Below, piece by piece: positions 1 through 11,300 of a DNA stretch of 64,000 nt; within the stretch, counting starts at the first letter, position 1, and each line of letters opens with the position of its first letter. Under the pieces are notes generated by a model. The model did not search any database and was not told where the DNA came from. It saw only the letters and a program-made list of their open reading frames with translations. Made by a program: the position numbers and the translations under genes. The DNA is from Gastrodia elata. Lineage: Eukaryota; Streptophyta; Magnoliopsida; Asparagales; Orchidaceae. The stretch is taken from the NCBI GenBank assembly GCA_016760335.1, contig CM028684.1, positions 5,062,501 through 5,126,500 on the forward strand, read 5' to 3'.

Positions 1-2216
1 ACCTGCCCCTTTGGGTCATTTTCCTTTAAAAGAATGCCCTTTGGATTGTGCAACTCGCCAGCTACTTTCCAACGCTGTATGATGGCTATTTTTTCTGATA
101 TGATAGGGAAACTTTTAAAAATAGTTATGGATGATTTTTTTGTTATCGGAAGCTTTTTCGATCATTGCTTAATCAATTTGAGAAAGTATCTAAAATGGTG
201 TGAAGAATCAAACTTAATCTTAAATTGGGAAAAATGTCATTTTATGGTGTAAGAAGGTATTGTCCTTGGTTATTTGATCTCTAGGAGAGGAATTGAAGTT
301 GATAAGACCAAGGTTGAGGTAATTAAGAAACTCCCCCCTCCCATCAATATTAAAGGAATAAGAAGTTTCCTTGGGCATGCAGGGTTTTACAGAAAATACA
401 TCAAAGATTTCTCCAATATAAGTTTGCCAGTCTGTAGATTACTAGTGAACGATGTTGAGTTCAAATTTGATGAAAATTGTTTAAAAGGATTCAACGCCAT
501 TAAAACTGCTTTGATCTCTGCTCCTATAATTCTACTCCAAATTGGGATTCCCTATTTGAAATTATGTGTGATGCGAGTGACCTAGCAGTTGGTGCTGTCC
601 TTGGACAGTGAAGGGAGCGGACCTTCCATTCAATTTACTATGCTAGTAAGCTCCTTGACGACACTCAAAGAAACTATGCTACCATGGAAAAGGAACTCCT
701 TGCTGTCCTCTTTGCTTTCACTAAAATCAGGTCATATCTCATTTGCTCCAAAACTATTGCTTACACTGATCATGCAGCTATTAAGTATCGCCTTCAAAAG
801 AAAGAAGCAAAACCTCGCTTGATAGGTTGGGTGCTTCTTTTGCAAGAATTTGATCAAGAGATCCGGGATAAGAAAGGGAGTAAGAATGTGTTAGCAGAGC
901 ATCTCTCTATATTAACCCACCATGATAGTGATAATTTGATTAAAATTAGTGAATCATTCTCCGATGAGAACCCATACATTATTGCTACAGATAACTCTCC
1001 TTGGTTTCACTGACATTGCAAATTATCTTATAGGAGGAGTCATACCAAAAGACATGAACTATCACCAAAGAATGAAATTCTTTGTGGATATTAAAAATTA
1101 TTTTTGGTATGATCCCTTTTTGTATAAATGCTGCAATGATCAACTCCTAAGGAGATATATTCCTGACTTAGAAATCAGAAATATTCTCTACCACTGTCAT
1201 ACATCTCCTTATGGAGGACACCATGGGATTGAGCAAATGGTAGCTAAGGTGCTTCAATCTGGATTCTTTTGGCCTCACCTATTTAAAAATGCTGCTGACT
1301 ATGTCAAAAGTTATGATAAGTGCCAAAGAACTAGAAACTTAAGTAAAGGGGATGAGCTTCCTTTGATTGGAATTTTTGAGGTGGAGTTATTTGATGTGTG
1401 GGGAATTAACTTCATGGGTCCATTTCCATTATCCCAAACCAATCTATATATTCTTGTTACAGTGGAGTATGTGTCCAAGTGGGTTAAGGTGTTAGCATTT
1501 GTGAATAATGACGCTAAAATAGTTATCAAATTTCTCAAGGAGCATGTGCTAGCAAGATTTGAGACACCCAGATTCCTAATCAGTGATATGGGAAAACACT
1601 TCTGCAATAGGCAGCTAGAGAGTGTTCTAAGAAGCTATGGGGTAAAACAAAAGGTGGGAACCCCTTACTACCCCCAAACTATCTAGCAAGTTGAAGTCTC
1701 TAATAGGGAACTTAAGCAAATCTTAGAGAAAACTGTTAATCAAAATAGAAAGGATTGGACTTCAAAGCTTTAAGATGCCCTGTGGGCATATAGAACTGGC
1801 TTTAAAACCCCTTTGGGAATGTCTCCTTACAAACTCGTTTATGGAGAATCATGTCATCTTCCAGTAGAATTGGAGCACCATGCCTTTTGGGCAATAAAAA
1901 AATTGAACTTTGACTTCCAAAAAATAGGTGTACGGAGAATGTTGCAATTAAATGAGCTTGATGAATTTAGATTTAATGCCTATGAGAGTGCAAAATTATA
2001 TAAAGAGAAAACAAAAAACTGGCATGATAAGCTGATTAAGCCAAAGTATTTTCAACCTGGAATGAAAGTATTGCTTTTTAACTCAAGATTAAAATTATTC
2101 CTAGGGAAATTGAAATCAAGATGGATAGGACCATTTATTGTCACTAAGGTTTTCCCTTATGGAACTGTTGAAGTTACTTCAAATGATGGCACCTTCAAGG
2201 TAAATTGAAATCGTCT
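1..2216 (+). pseudogene. Athila-like Ty3/gypsy pol fragment: RT C-terminal part, RNase H, integrase
   Basis: This is the 3' part of a retrotransposon pol gene; its start lies outside the window. The RT part (34-540) has MPFGLCNSPATFQRC and an intact catalytic VMDD at about 127-138. RNase H follows (about 545-960, with NYATMEKELLAV) in a shifted frame. The integrase zinc region (about 1180-1330) keeps the HxxxxxxxxHH side, but the first cysteine of the CxxC pair is Tyr (YDKCQR). The integrase core has Asp at 1393-1395, Asp in SDMGKHF at 1585-1587 and Glu at 1693-1695, which gives the D-35-E spacing. Breaks are TAA at 250-252, TGA near 608, TAG at 1684-1686, TAA at 1771-1773 and a frame change near 590-680. 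The 250 and 1684 stops each fit one C-to-T change in a Gln codon. The conserved block and polypurine tract downstream also point to the Athila/Tat group. It is not functional. Confidence 0.93.
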
Positions 2217-2320
2217 AAAGCTGTACTTAGAAGGAAGTGTTTTACAGGAAAAGGGAGGAAGGACCCTTCAAGACCTCCCTAATGAAGGGATCACATAAAG
2301 AAATCTTACACGTGTTAGGC

Positions 2321-2357
2321 TGAGACGTTAAAATAAGCGCTAGTTGGGAGGCAACCC
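2321..2357 (+). other. Conserved Athila-like block downstream of pol
   Basis: The sequence GACGTTAAAATAAGCGC followed by TTGGGAGGCAACCC lies about 105 bp after the pol remnant. A close relative occurs at 51288-51322 after the protease of the second Athila-like element. From memory, this block recurs in Athila-type elements just after pol; its function is unknown to me. It is useful here as a landmark showing where pol should end. Confidence 0.7.
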
Positions 2358-3380
2358 AACAAGTAATTTTATTATATTTTTTTGTTTTTTTTTTGCAGAT
2401 TCTGAATAGTACATGTGTGGATCAATAAAGGAGAAGAAGGAATCTCAAGCATGAATGTAGTAATGACAATTTGTCTTTATTCATATCAGGTTATTTTATT
2501 TCTTACTACTAGTAAAGTATGTTCATTTGCCTTTTTTAAGAAATAAATTATGGATTCTCATATTTTCAAAACTTTTCCATGATTTGCAAATGACAAATTT
2601 TTTTTGAATTTTTCAAGTTTATGGAACTTCCAAGAATATCAATATAGAAATTAATTATCAACCATAGTTTGCTTAATAAAAGGTGACTAAATGCATTAAC
2701 AGCATTAAATCATCTAAACAAGGGAATGATTTAAGGTTGAATCTAGTCTCCAAAAATTATCTAAACAAGGGAATGATTTAAGGTTGAATCTAGTCTCCAA
2801 AAATTTAAGTCAATGCTAGGGACTAAGTGTGGGGGAAGGCTTAAAAAAATTCATAAACTACTAACGATATTGAGTGAGCAAAAGAGTGTGTTAGGCTCCT
2901 GTAGGACTTCATATTCATAAAGATTTAGAAAGGGGATGAAGAAAAATGTCTCTCCCTAAAAGATGAAAAAGAAAGCAAAAATAGGGATGAAGAAAAATAT
3001 CTCTCCCAAGAAAAAAATGATATAGGATGATGAAAAATATCTGTCTTAAAATTGTAAATATCTTTGTGATTCATAGGAATGAGCACATATAGCACAAATA
3101 ACTCTTGATTACTCACTACAAACCTAGTTCAATAATTCCAAGGAACCTTCCCCATTATCTAGCACCAAGCATAACAACTTAAAATTGGAGAATATCTTAT
3201 CAACCTCGGCTCATAACCAAGGCTAGAAAAATTTAATTGATGCCAAATGTTCTTGTCATTTTAGTTAAGCACGACCTTTGAATTGTAATCAAACTCACAT
3301 TAATATTACTTATTGACTATCATACCTTAAAAATAGGAAAAAGAAACATTTTTGAGCTAACTCGAGGATGAGAAAGAGTC
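2358..3380 (+). other. Non-coding 3' internal region of the Athila-like element
   Basis: This AT-rich stretch between the pol remnant and the polypurine tract has no convincing coding frame. It contains short GGATGAAGAAAAATATCTCTCCC-like repeats (about 2935-3050), a 47-bp tandem duplication, and a polypurine-like copy (CTAAGTGTGGGGG) near 2825. The second Athila-like element has the same kind of sequence at 52923-53787. No env-like ORF is recognisable here, unlike in that element. Confidence 0.6.
2712..2805 (+). repeat. 47-bp tandem duplication
   Basis: Two adjacent, essentially identical 47-bp units begin ATCTAAACAAGGGAATG, at 2712-2758 and 2759-2805. The related region of the other Athila-like element (about 53170-53215) has a single, diverged version. 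The duplication is therefore probably private to this copy and recent. Confidence 0.85.
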
Positions 3381-3394
3381 TAAGTGTGGGGGTG
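3381..3394 (+). promoter_or_regulatory. Polypurine tract (plus-strand primer) of Athila-like element
   Basis: TAAGTGTGGGGGTG lies immediately before the LTR start and is the expected plus-strand DNA priming site. The equivalent site of the other element is at 53786-53798. The LTR start itself reads TAATAAATCC here against TGATGAATCC at 46686, so the terminal TG appears to have decayed. Confidence 0.75.
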
Positions 3395-3574
3395 TAATAA
3401 ATCCATAATTTATATCCTAAATAAAGGAAAAATCTCTTTCATTTTTCATATTGAAACTGCTTCATTGATCAAATTCTGCGTATTTTTCAAGAAAAATGCA
3501 AGCTTAGCAATTTCTTTACAATTCTGGAATGTTTCTAAAATTTCTGGAAGAAATACAGTGAAGTGCACTGCAGC

Positions 3575-3975
3575 ACGCTGTAGCGTGCCCCAGCGCGCCA
3601 CAGCAGACTAACTTGCAAGATTCTGGCACTATAGCGCACCATAGCAGGCTAACTTACAAGATTCTGGCGCTATAGCGCGCCACAGCGGGCTAACTTGCAG
3701 GATTCTGGCATTATAGCATGGCACAGCGGGCGAACTTGTGAGACTCAGGCGCTATAGCGTGCCACAGTGGGAGAACTTATGGGACTCAAGCTCTATAGTG
3801 CACTAAAGTAGGTGATCTTACGGGCTCAGGAGTTATAGCGCCCCACAGCGGGAGAATTTGCGCGACTCAGGCGCTATAGCGCACCACAGTGGGAGAATTT
3901 GCGGGACTCGGGCGCTATAGCGCACCACAGCGGGAGAATTTGCGAGGCTCAAGCGCTACAGCGCGCTATAGCAGA
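3575..3975 (+). repeat. 41-bp GC-rich minisatellite in LTR U3
   Basis: About nine to ten imperfect units have a period of 40-42 bp; unit starts are at 3666, 3707, 3748, 3789, 3829, 3870, 3911 and 3952. The core is GGCGCTATAGCGCRCCACAG followed by CGGGAGAATTTGCGGGACTC. Each unit carries the palindrome GCGCTATAGCGC. Variation is mostly at CpG positions (CG to TG or CA). Further cores without clear 41-bp spacing continue to about 4100. Confidence 0.9.
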
Positions 3976-4358
3976 CCATCAGAGAAAAAGCCCAGAATGC
4001 CACCGAGCGTCGCTGCGGACCACTTTACGAAATTTAATAGCTGTAGCATGCCACAGCGCACTACAACGTGCCACAGTGCGCAACAGCGCACTGTAGCAGC
4101 GCACAAAATTTCTATCTGAATAAGGCATTTATTGCGGCTGGACAAGACCCCCAACCTGCTCCTTGTCTCCCAGCCATCATTCCTTCTGTAGCAGAACTGT
4201 TTTTAAATGGAAAATTGATATTTTGAAGTGATGTGGGGATTAAAGAATGGAAAAGTAGAGGTCACTTCACCCCTCAAGGTTGATTTGCAATCATCAATAC
4301 AGAATTTTGGAAGAGGGAAAAGCAGATTTTGAATGGAAAAATGAGAAAGGTAGCCCCT

Positions 4359-4367
4359 CTATAATTA
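4359..4367 (+). promoter_or_regulatory. LTR TATA box (diverged)
   Basis: CTATAATTA stands in the same context (after CCCCT, before a CTCTTC block) as CTATAAATAC at 47511 and 54593 in related LTRs. The GC-rich minisatellite ends about 260 bp upstream. Transcription would start roughly 30 bp downstream. Confidence 0.5.
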
Positions 4368-4604
4368 CAACTCTTCTTCACTTAAGAAGGGTTCCCAACT
4401 TTGCTCAAGAAAAATCCTAAGTAATGAGAGGGCTGCATAGAAGAGAAGGAGAACTCTCCAAGGGTGGAAGAACTCTTATTGCCAAGGAGAAGAAGGAAGA
4501 AAGGCAACACTACAGACCTAGGAGAAACAACCAAGAGCAAGAAGAGGAGAAATTCAGAGAACTTCATCAAAGGAACATTCCTAGTACTCTCTAACTCTTG
4601 TCTA

Positions 4605-7600
4605 TAGCCCCCGCACTAAATTATCCTCCCCAACAACACTACCAGTTAGCAGATCAACTTTTACATAGCTTTATCCATCTAAGGACTACTACTTTCAATG
4701 GGAGTATGTCAACGATGAACATAACTAGCTGTCTAAACTTGGTCAAGAAAAATTTGACAAGCATTAAATGTCCCAATTTGGAAGCTATCAGGTTGACAGC
4801 TCACATGTTTCAAGATAAGGCCAAGTACTGGTGGGATAATATCTGGAATATGTTGTTCGCAGATTACCACATCAAGGATATTCTTTTGGATGCATTCGTC
4901 GAAGCATAAAATGCATAATACATTCCTCCCTTGGTGCAGAAAAATTTGGGGGACATGTTCCATACACTTAAAAAAGGAATTGTCCCGTGGCTGAATACAA
5001 AGCAGAATTTTGGCGCCTAGCTCAATTTGCGCCTAATATGGAATAGACTGAAGATGCCTATTTCCATGATTCTCTGAATGGATTGTGTGATACAATAAAG
5101 GATCACATTGTACCATTAATATTGTCAAATTTCACTAAACTAATTTAGACACCTCGAGTGGTAGATCAACATCAGACCCAAAGGGACTATAAAAGGACTT
5201 TCAACACATCTACTTATAGAAATGATAACTCCAAGGAGCTAGATTTCTCTCAGGAAAAGAGTATCAGATTGAAGTGGCTTCTACCTTTTCCGATCTGTAC
5301 AATGGATGCATAAAATCTCATCCTTATGGGAAGTGTTACCACGATAAACAATGTTGCTACACCTGTGGAAAACAAGGTACTTCGTTCATCAGTGCAACTA
5401 CAATCAAAATCTGGGCAGTGTTTGTATTGACCATTCCAGGCACAATCAGGTTCTTAATATAAATCCAGTAAATTGTTGAAGCCAATAGTTGGAAATAATA
5501 CCTCCTCCACAGTCTACAACTCAAGCTTCAAAGAAAGAAGGAGGTAATGCATCTCAGCCTAACATGTTAAGCTTCCTTAAAAGCAGGTCTATAACAACAA
5601 GCCTATAGGACCAGCTAGGGTATATACCCATACCCCCTTGGAAGTTGTTGAAGATAATAACATCATTTCAGGTACACATATTTGATCACATCTTTATCTT
5701 CAATGTTAAGTTATATTATTTCTTACAAGTTCAGATAATGATTGTTAAATATGGTTAAATTAGGAACCATTTATATTAGTGAAAAACCTTGTAAAGTACT
5801 GTTCGATACCAAAACTAGTCAATCATTTATATCAGAAAGTTTTGTCAAAACCCTAAATTTACCCTTTTATAAGTTGGCTAAAACCCTAAGTGTTGAACCT
5901 CCTTCTAGTGCCCAACTCTGTGCAGCCAAATTCTATGATCTACAAGTACCCTTGAGTAAGAAAACATTCCAAGAAAATTTGATAATCCTACCTATAGCGA
6001 ACTCCGAGGCATGAATTAGCTCAGTATGCATAATGCCACAATAAATTACCAGAAGAAGAAGATCACTCTATGATTGCTCTATGTTTCTGAAACCTTTGTA
6101 AGATGTTTTAGTACCCAAAGTTCATTAATCGACATGATTAAAGCAAAATGGTTGGTAAATAAGGGTTGTATGGCATTCGTAATCACTATGATGGGAGATA
6201 ACAAAGAAGATGTCCCTCTTTCTGATATCAAGACCATTAAAGAGTTTGTCGATGTATTTCCTAAAGACTTGACAGGTTTATCTCCCGCAAGAGAAGTATA
6301 ATTTTTGATCAATCTAGTTCCCGGAATACAGCCAATCTCCAAAGCATCGTATAGAATGGCTCCTAAGGAACTACAAGAGCTGAACAAGCAATTGCAGGAG
6401 CTCTTAAAAAAATGCTTTATTATACCTAGCATGTCCCCTTGGGGCACACCTATTTTATTTGTTAAGAAAAAGGACAGATTTATGCGAATGTGCATAGATT
6501 ATAGATAATTGAATAAGGTGTCCATTAAGAACAAATACCCACTTCCCATAATTGATGTTTTTTTTGACCAGTTATCTGGTGCGATTGTATTCTCAAAGAA
6601 TGATTGAGATCAGGATGTCACCAACTGCAAGTGAAAGATTCAAATATTGAGAAAACAGATTTTCACACATGCTATGGACACTACAAATTTTTTGTGATAT
6701 ATTTTGGAATTACTAATGTGCCATCAATATTTATGGACTTAATGCAATGAGTCTTAAAGACTTATCTGGATAAAATTGTTATTGTATACATTAATAATAT
6801 CCTCATCTATTCCAAAACCCCAAAAGATCATGATAATCAATTAAGGATAGTGTTGGAAAAATTGTGTGATCATGAGCTATATGTAAAATCCTTTATGTGT
6901 GAATTTTGGCTAAATTATGTAGCTTTCTTGGGTCATGCAGTAGATTCTCAAGGAATCTGCATATATCAATAGAAAATTAGTGCTATCTAAGATTGGAAGC
7001 AACCAAATTCAATAACAGACATCTTCACTGATCCTATACTAGTTCTACCTAAGGAAGGTTTAAACTATCAAGTTTATACTGATGCCTCTAGAACTAGTCT
7101 AGGATGTGTATTAATGCAAGATAGTAAGGTATTTGCTTATGCCTCTCGCCAACTGAAACCCCACAAGAGAAATTATTCCATTCACGATCTTGAACTCACC
7201 ACAGTAATCTTTGCCTTGAAAATATGGCATCACTATTTATATGGTGTTCAATGTTCCATCTTCATTGATCACCAAAGTTTGAAGTACATCTTCACCAGCC
7301 AGAATTGAATTTCCGTCAAAGGAGATGGCTGGAGTTGATTAATTACTATGATTTAGACATTCAATAACACCCTGGTAAAACAATTGTTGTAGCAGACACT
7401 CTCAGTCGTCGTGCTATAGAAGATAAATTCTGAAAGTTAGAGATTGTTCCAGTGCGTGGTGAGATGCTAAGCTTCATGCTAGTTAATATCATCGTGGTGA
7501 CTAAAGATGATGAATATTTGAAGTTCAAAGTAGATATTGTAGGTGGTCGGCATCAAGAATTATAGTTGCATGGGACCGTGATTTAACAGGGTAACCATTT

Positions 7601-8950
7601 ATGGATTCATAAATCCAAGCACCATGAGATCCTCATAGAAGGCTCTAATTCTAGATTTCAGGTTCACCTTGGGAGTACTAAAATGTATTAGGGCTTGAAG
7701 AAATAATTCTGGTGGTTTGTTATGAAAAAGAGCATGGTAGATTTTTTGCAAAATGTCATGCTTGCAATCTTGTTAAAGCAGAACATCAAAGGCCCATAGG
7801 ACTTCTTCATCCCATGGCTATCCTCAAATGGTAATGGTTTGATATTTCCATGGATTTTGTCATGGGTTTGCCTAAGCCAAAGTCTGGTGCTGATTCCATT
7901 TGGGCTATAGTCGATCGACTGACCAAGTCCACCCATTTTATTCCAATGCGTCAAACCGATTCCGTAGAGAAATTGGCAAGAAAGACATTAAAGAAATTGT
8001 CAGACTCCACGGTATCCCAAGAACAATTATTTCCAATCATGACAGTAGGTTCACCTCTAAGTTCTGGCAAGCAATGCATCAAGACCTAGGGACTACCCTG
8101 GCCATAAGCACCAAATTTTAACCCCAAACTGATGGTCAAATAAAACATGTTAATTATATTCTTGAAGATCTTTTGCATTTATGCATTCTGGATTTTGGTG
8201 ATTCATAGGAATTCCACATTCCCCTGGTGAAGTTTGCTTATAATAATAGTTCTTAAGCAACCATTAGCATGGCACCTTATGAAGCATTATATGATAGCAA
8301 GTGCAGCAATCCACTTGCATAGTCTGAGACTGGCAGCATTCAACTTTATGAATCTAATCTGGTTGATGAAATAAAAAGAAAAGTGCAATTAATCTAGCAG
8401 AGGATTAGAGCAGCGCAAGGATCGCTAGAGTAAATATCATGATGCTCATCATTATTCACTGGATTTCAATGTTGGAGATTTTGCTTATCTCAAAGTTAGT
8501 TATACAATGTACCTAGGAAGCTCAGTCAGAGCTTTTGATGTGTTAGAAAAGATAAGCTCTGTTGCCTATAGATTAAGGCTTCCAGAAAACTTCTTTGTAG
8601 TTCATAACATATTCTACATCCCATCTCTACGGAGGTGTTTTCATATTCTGTCGCATCTAGTTCAACTTCCAATAGCCTCCCTTATGGCAGATCTTTCTTA
8701 TGTCGAAGAACCTATCCAAATCTTAGCTCGCAATCAAAAGCAGCTGATAAATCGCTCCATTCGAATAGTAAAGGTTCATTGGAAAAATTTGTTAGTGGGA
8801 AGAATCTGCTGGGGTAAAGGAAGCAAATATGCGCAATAAATCCAAATCTCTTGACAACCTAGGTACTTCTTCAGCTCCCAGCTTCTTTTTTTTTTTTTCT
8901 GTAATCCATGCATCATTCTTTCTACTTATGTGATGTCGAGGACGACATCG
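4605..8950 (+). pseudogene. Chromovirus-like (Tekay-type) Ty3/gypsy gag-pol remnant, 5'-truncated
   Basis: Domains are in the usual order but interrupted by many stops and frameshifts. Gag (about 4610-5160) has AKYWWDNIW. A CX2C zinc-knuckle half (about 5350) has lost its His by frameshift. Protease has the catalytic triplet changed to DTK (5805-5813). RT (6305-7000) has MAPKELQEL and the YVDD box changed to INN (6793-6798). RNase H (7070-7420) keeps YTDAS and ADTLSR. Integrase (7850-8300) keeps DFVMGLP, but the second Asp is Asn (SNHDSRFTS) and the Glu is Lys. The C-terminal tail (8507-8839) has LSYVEEPIQIL and VKVHWKN, as in chromodomain-type tails of Tekay/Del elements. There is no 5' LTR or primer site; the left end is fused to an unrelated LTR. 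A diverged relative lies on the minus strand at 56666-61076. Confidence 0.92.
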
Positions 8951-8968
8951 TTCTTAAGTGGGGGAGTC
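8932..8968 (+). promoter_or_regulatory. Hairpin and polypurine tract before 3' LTR
   Basis: A perfect 7-bp inverted repeat with a 4-base loop (GATGTCG-AGGA-CGACATC, 8932-8949) is followed by the polypurine tract AAGTGGGGGAG (8956-8966), and the LTR begins TGTAACAAC at 8969. The minus-strand relative has identical arms and a different loop at 56646-56663. The tract primes plus-strand synthesis; a role for the hairpin is only inferred. Confidence 0.8.
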
Positions 8969-10388
8969 TGTAACAACTCTAGGTTGATACCCTAATTTGT
9001 CAGGGCTTAATTTGGTCATGATCTTAGTTCTAACACTCTAATTAAGTCATTAGGAACATACCCTAAAGTTCTGATCCAAATCAGGTGTCAAATAGATCAA
9101 ACCCTGATTCTAGAAATTTTAGGAACCCTGTAATTTGACCTATTTAAATTGACCTCAAATCAAAAATCTGACTTCGCTATTGTGCTCATCACCCCCAAAT
9201 TATCTAGATGTCATGTTTTGGAAGCATTTGGAAGTCGTTTGATTTTTGGTGAACATTTCAATATAAATTAAATACCCTGAAAAAAATAGGAAAATTAAAT
9301 ACTCATCAAAATCGAAATCCAACTTCGCCATTGCGTTCCTCACCCTTCAATTAATTAGGGGTGAAATTTTGGAATATTTCATAGCCCATTCAATAATTCA
9401 ATTAGAAAAATGAATTTTTGCATAAATTAATTTAATTATTATTTAATTAACTATTTTTCTAGTCGTGGGACCTGCGGTTCCTTATTAGGTCAGGTCTGAC
9501 TCCTTAATGGTTCAGACCCGCCTTTCCATCAGGCCAGATTAGATCAATCGGACCATCCAAACGGACGGTCATAATTTCACCCCTATCGCTTGCGAGATCG
9601 AGCACCTGCACGTGGCAGGTTCTCTCCCACTTGGCAGCCTCCGTCAGGCAAGTGTCCATCCAACACCTTATAACCCTTCTCAAGGCCTCAAATACATTTT
9701 GGACCATCTGCAAAAGCTTTAGAGAGCATTGACTCCCAATCGTGAGTCAAATTTTCCTTCTGTTTGCTCCATCCCACACCTTTGAGCTCGGCAAAAACCT
9801 AAGCATATGTACCTCTAATTTCTCAATTCCTTACCTTAGTTCATGTTCATTTGTATTCCCAAGCTTTTCTCACATGATGTTAAGTTCATTCAGTAATTAA
9901 TTGAACCTAATTGAGGAAGTATCAACCCCTATTTCTCAAGTTATCCACAGTACCCTACAGTACCTTAACTCGACCCCACCATTGCCAATATTAGAGCATC
10001 ATGTTTAGGAGTGATAAAGTATTTCTAGATTTGTGCTATTAAAGTTTGGCAGAGAGAGCTAGTCGAGAGATTTTACTTGTGATGCATGCCGTGTCCATTG
10101 AGATCCAATTCGTAGAGCTGGAGGGAACCCTAAGTGCGACTTGTGAACCTCGACAAGATGGAGGATCCGTCTCAGTCCGGACCGAGTCAAAACCCAACCC
10201 ACGAGGAGCTTTTGGGTTGCTCTGTTAGTGCTAATTCATGGCACAGGCCTCCCACATGCACAAACTTTCACCTAGATTGATGCATGGAGCGTTGTTAGTA
10301 GCGTATGAGCCTGATCTATGCTGCACTTTCATTTCAGTGCACTCGTGCTGGATGTTTTTCTGTGGCTATCATTTAAGTGGACCCTGCT
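8969..10388 (+). mobile_element. 3' LTR of the chromovirus-like element, truncated
   Basis: It begins TGTAACAACTCTAGG directly after the polypurine tract. Inside are blocks also present in the minus-strand relative at 54966-56626 (for example CTGACTTCGCTATTGTGCTC, read on the opposite strand there). It stops at 10388, where another LTR start follows. No coding gene is supported; short frames at 9504-9713 and 10046-10228 show no recognisable domain. Confidence 0.8.
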
Positions 10389-11290
10389 TGTAATAACCCT
10401 AGTTGTTACCCTGGGTAAATTCAGATTTATTAAGTTAAACCAAGTTCTAATTTTGATTCCATTAGACTCAATGGGTTATTTAAACCTAACCCTAGAAGTT
10501 TGGGATCAATTGGGGCCTAATTGAAAATTTTGGTATTTTGGCTATTTTTAAGCCCTAAAAAAATACCTAAATTAAATTGATCTCCAAATTAAAATCTGAT
10601 TTTATTTTTGAATTCCTCATGCCCTAATTTGCTTAGGGTGAATTTTTGGGAATTTTTGGAGCTCATTTAGTCCTATATAGGATTTATAAATTAATTAGAA
10701 TTTAAGAAAATTATTAATTAAATTAATATTAAATTTAATTAAATATTTATATATATATATATTTAATTAACTGGGATTTGCTGTCGGGACCGCGGTAGAT
10801 CCACTGCGGGTTCCAGATAGCAGCGCATGCAATCTAACCAATGGATACATTAGTACACATCCTAGCAAATTATCTAGCGGCGCGATCTACCCCGTGACGT
10901 GATTAAATCCTATCCGCCCGATTAGCATCTATCATCCAACACCTGAGATCTAATCTGTGGATCTATTAATTGGGAGCCACATCAGACCGTCTATCCTCAA
11001 CGGTCTTACGATCAGACGACGGATATGAATCCCGCCACTGTGGATCCTTGTCTTTGCTCGATCGCAGACCCGATAGGAGAAATCTACTCGTACGAGCCAT
11101 GTTGATCTTGTCTGCCACTCCTCTGCCAGGTCACCTAGACCATTAGGATCTTCCCATTTTTGGCCGAGCCCCCCCAAGCGACCCTGAGGCTGGGAGTAAT
11201 CCCATTAAGGGGTGGGTTGCTGAGATAGCTCGGCCCGAGCCTGAGCCAAGGCTTCCTACCATGGTATCCACCCCTGAACCTCCCTCTCAC

Positions 11291-11300
11291 CTATAAATAC
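11291..11300 (+). promoter_or_regulatory. LTR TATA box
   Basis: CTATAAATAC follows a C/T-rich stretch about 900 bp into the long LTR and precedes a moderately GC-rich leader. It is the likely RNA polymerase II promoter of that LTR, with U3 then about 0.93 kb long. Confidence 0.6.

Larger units (their letters stand above)
3395..4604 (+). mobile_element. Athila-like 3' LTR, 3'-truncated
   Basis: The start matches the LTR at 46686 and 53799 (ATAAATCCATAA, then ATATATCC-type sequence and AATAAAGGA). The order of parts is also shared: a GC-rich minisatellite, a block with CCCCCAACCTGC, a TATA box and a purine-rich leader ending near ATTCCTAGTA. Similarity stops at about 4604, where gag of a different element begins, so the last roughly 0.9 kb of the LTR is missing. 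Confidence is high for family, moderate for exact ends. Confidence 0.85.

Noticed and set aside
1..2216. Endogenous plant pararetrovirus
   Set aside because: RT-RNase H is followed by an integrase with D-35-E spacing and by LTRs with a polypurine tract, so these are LTR retrotransposons; caulimovirids lack integrase.
3575..3975. Regular 41-bp repeats that might look like a CRISPR array
   Set aside because: There are no unique spacers: the whole 41-bp unit repeats with drift. It lies in a plant LTR, with no cas genes.
3384..4154. Short open frames on both strands (3384-3611, 3889-4119, 3966-4154)
   Set aside because: They arise because GC-rich minisatellite units lack stop codons; products are repeats of the unit with no domain. 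The same holds for frames at 46968-47262 and 53972-54418.
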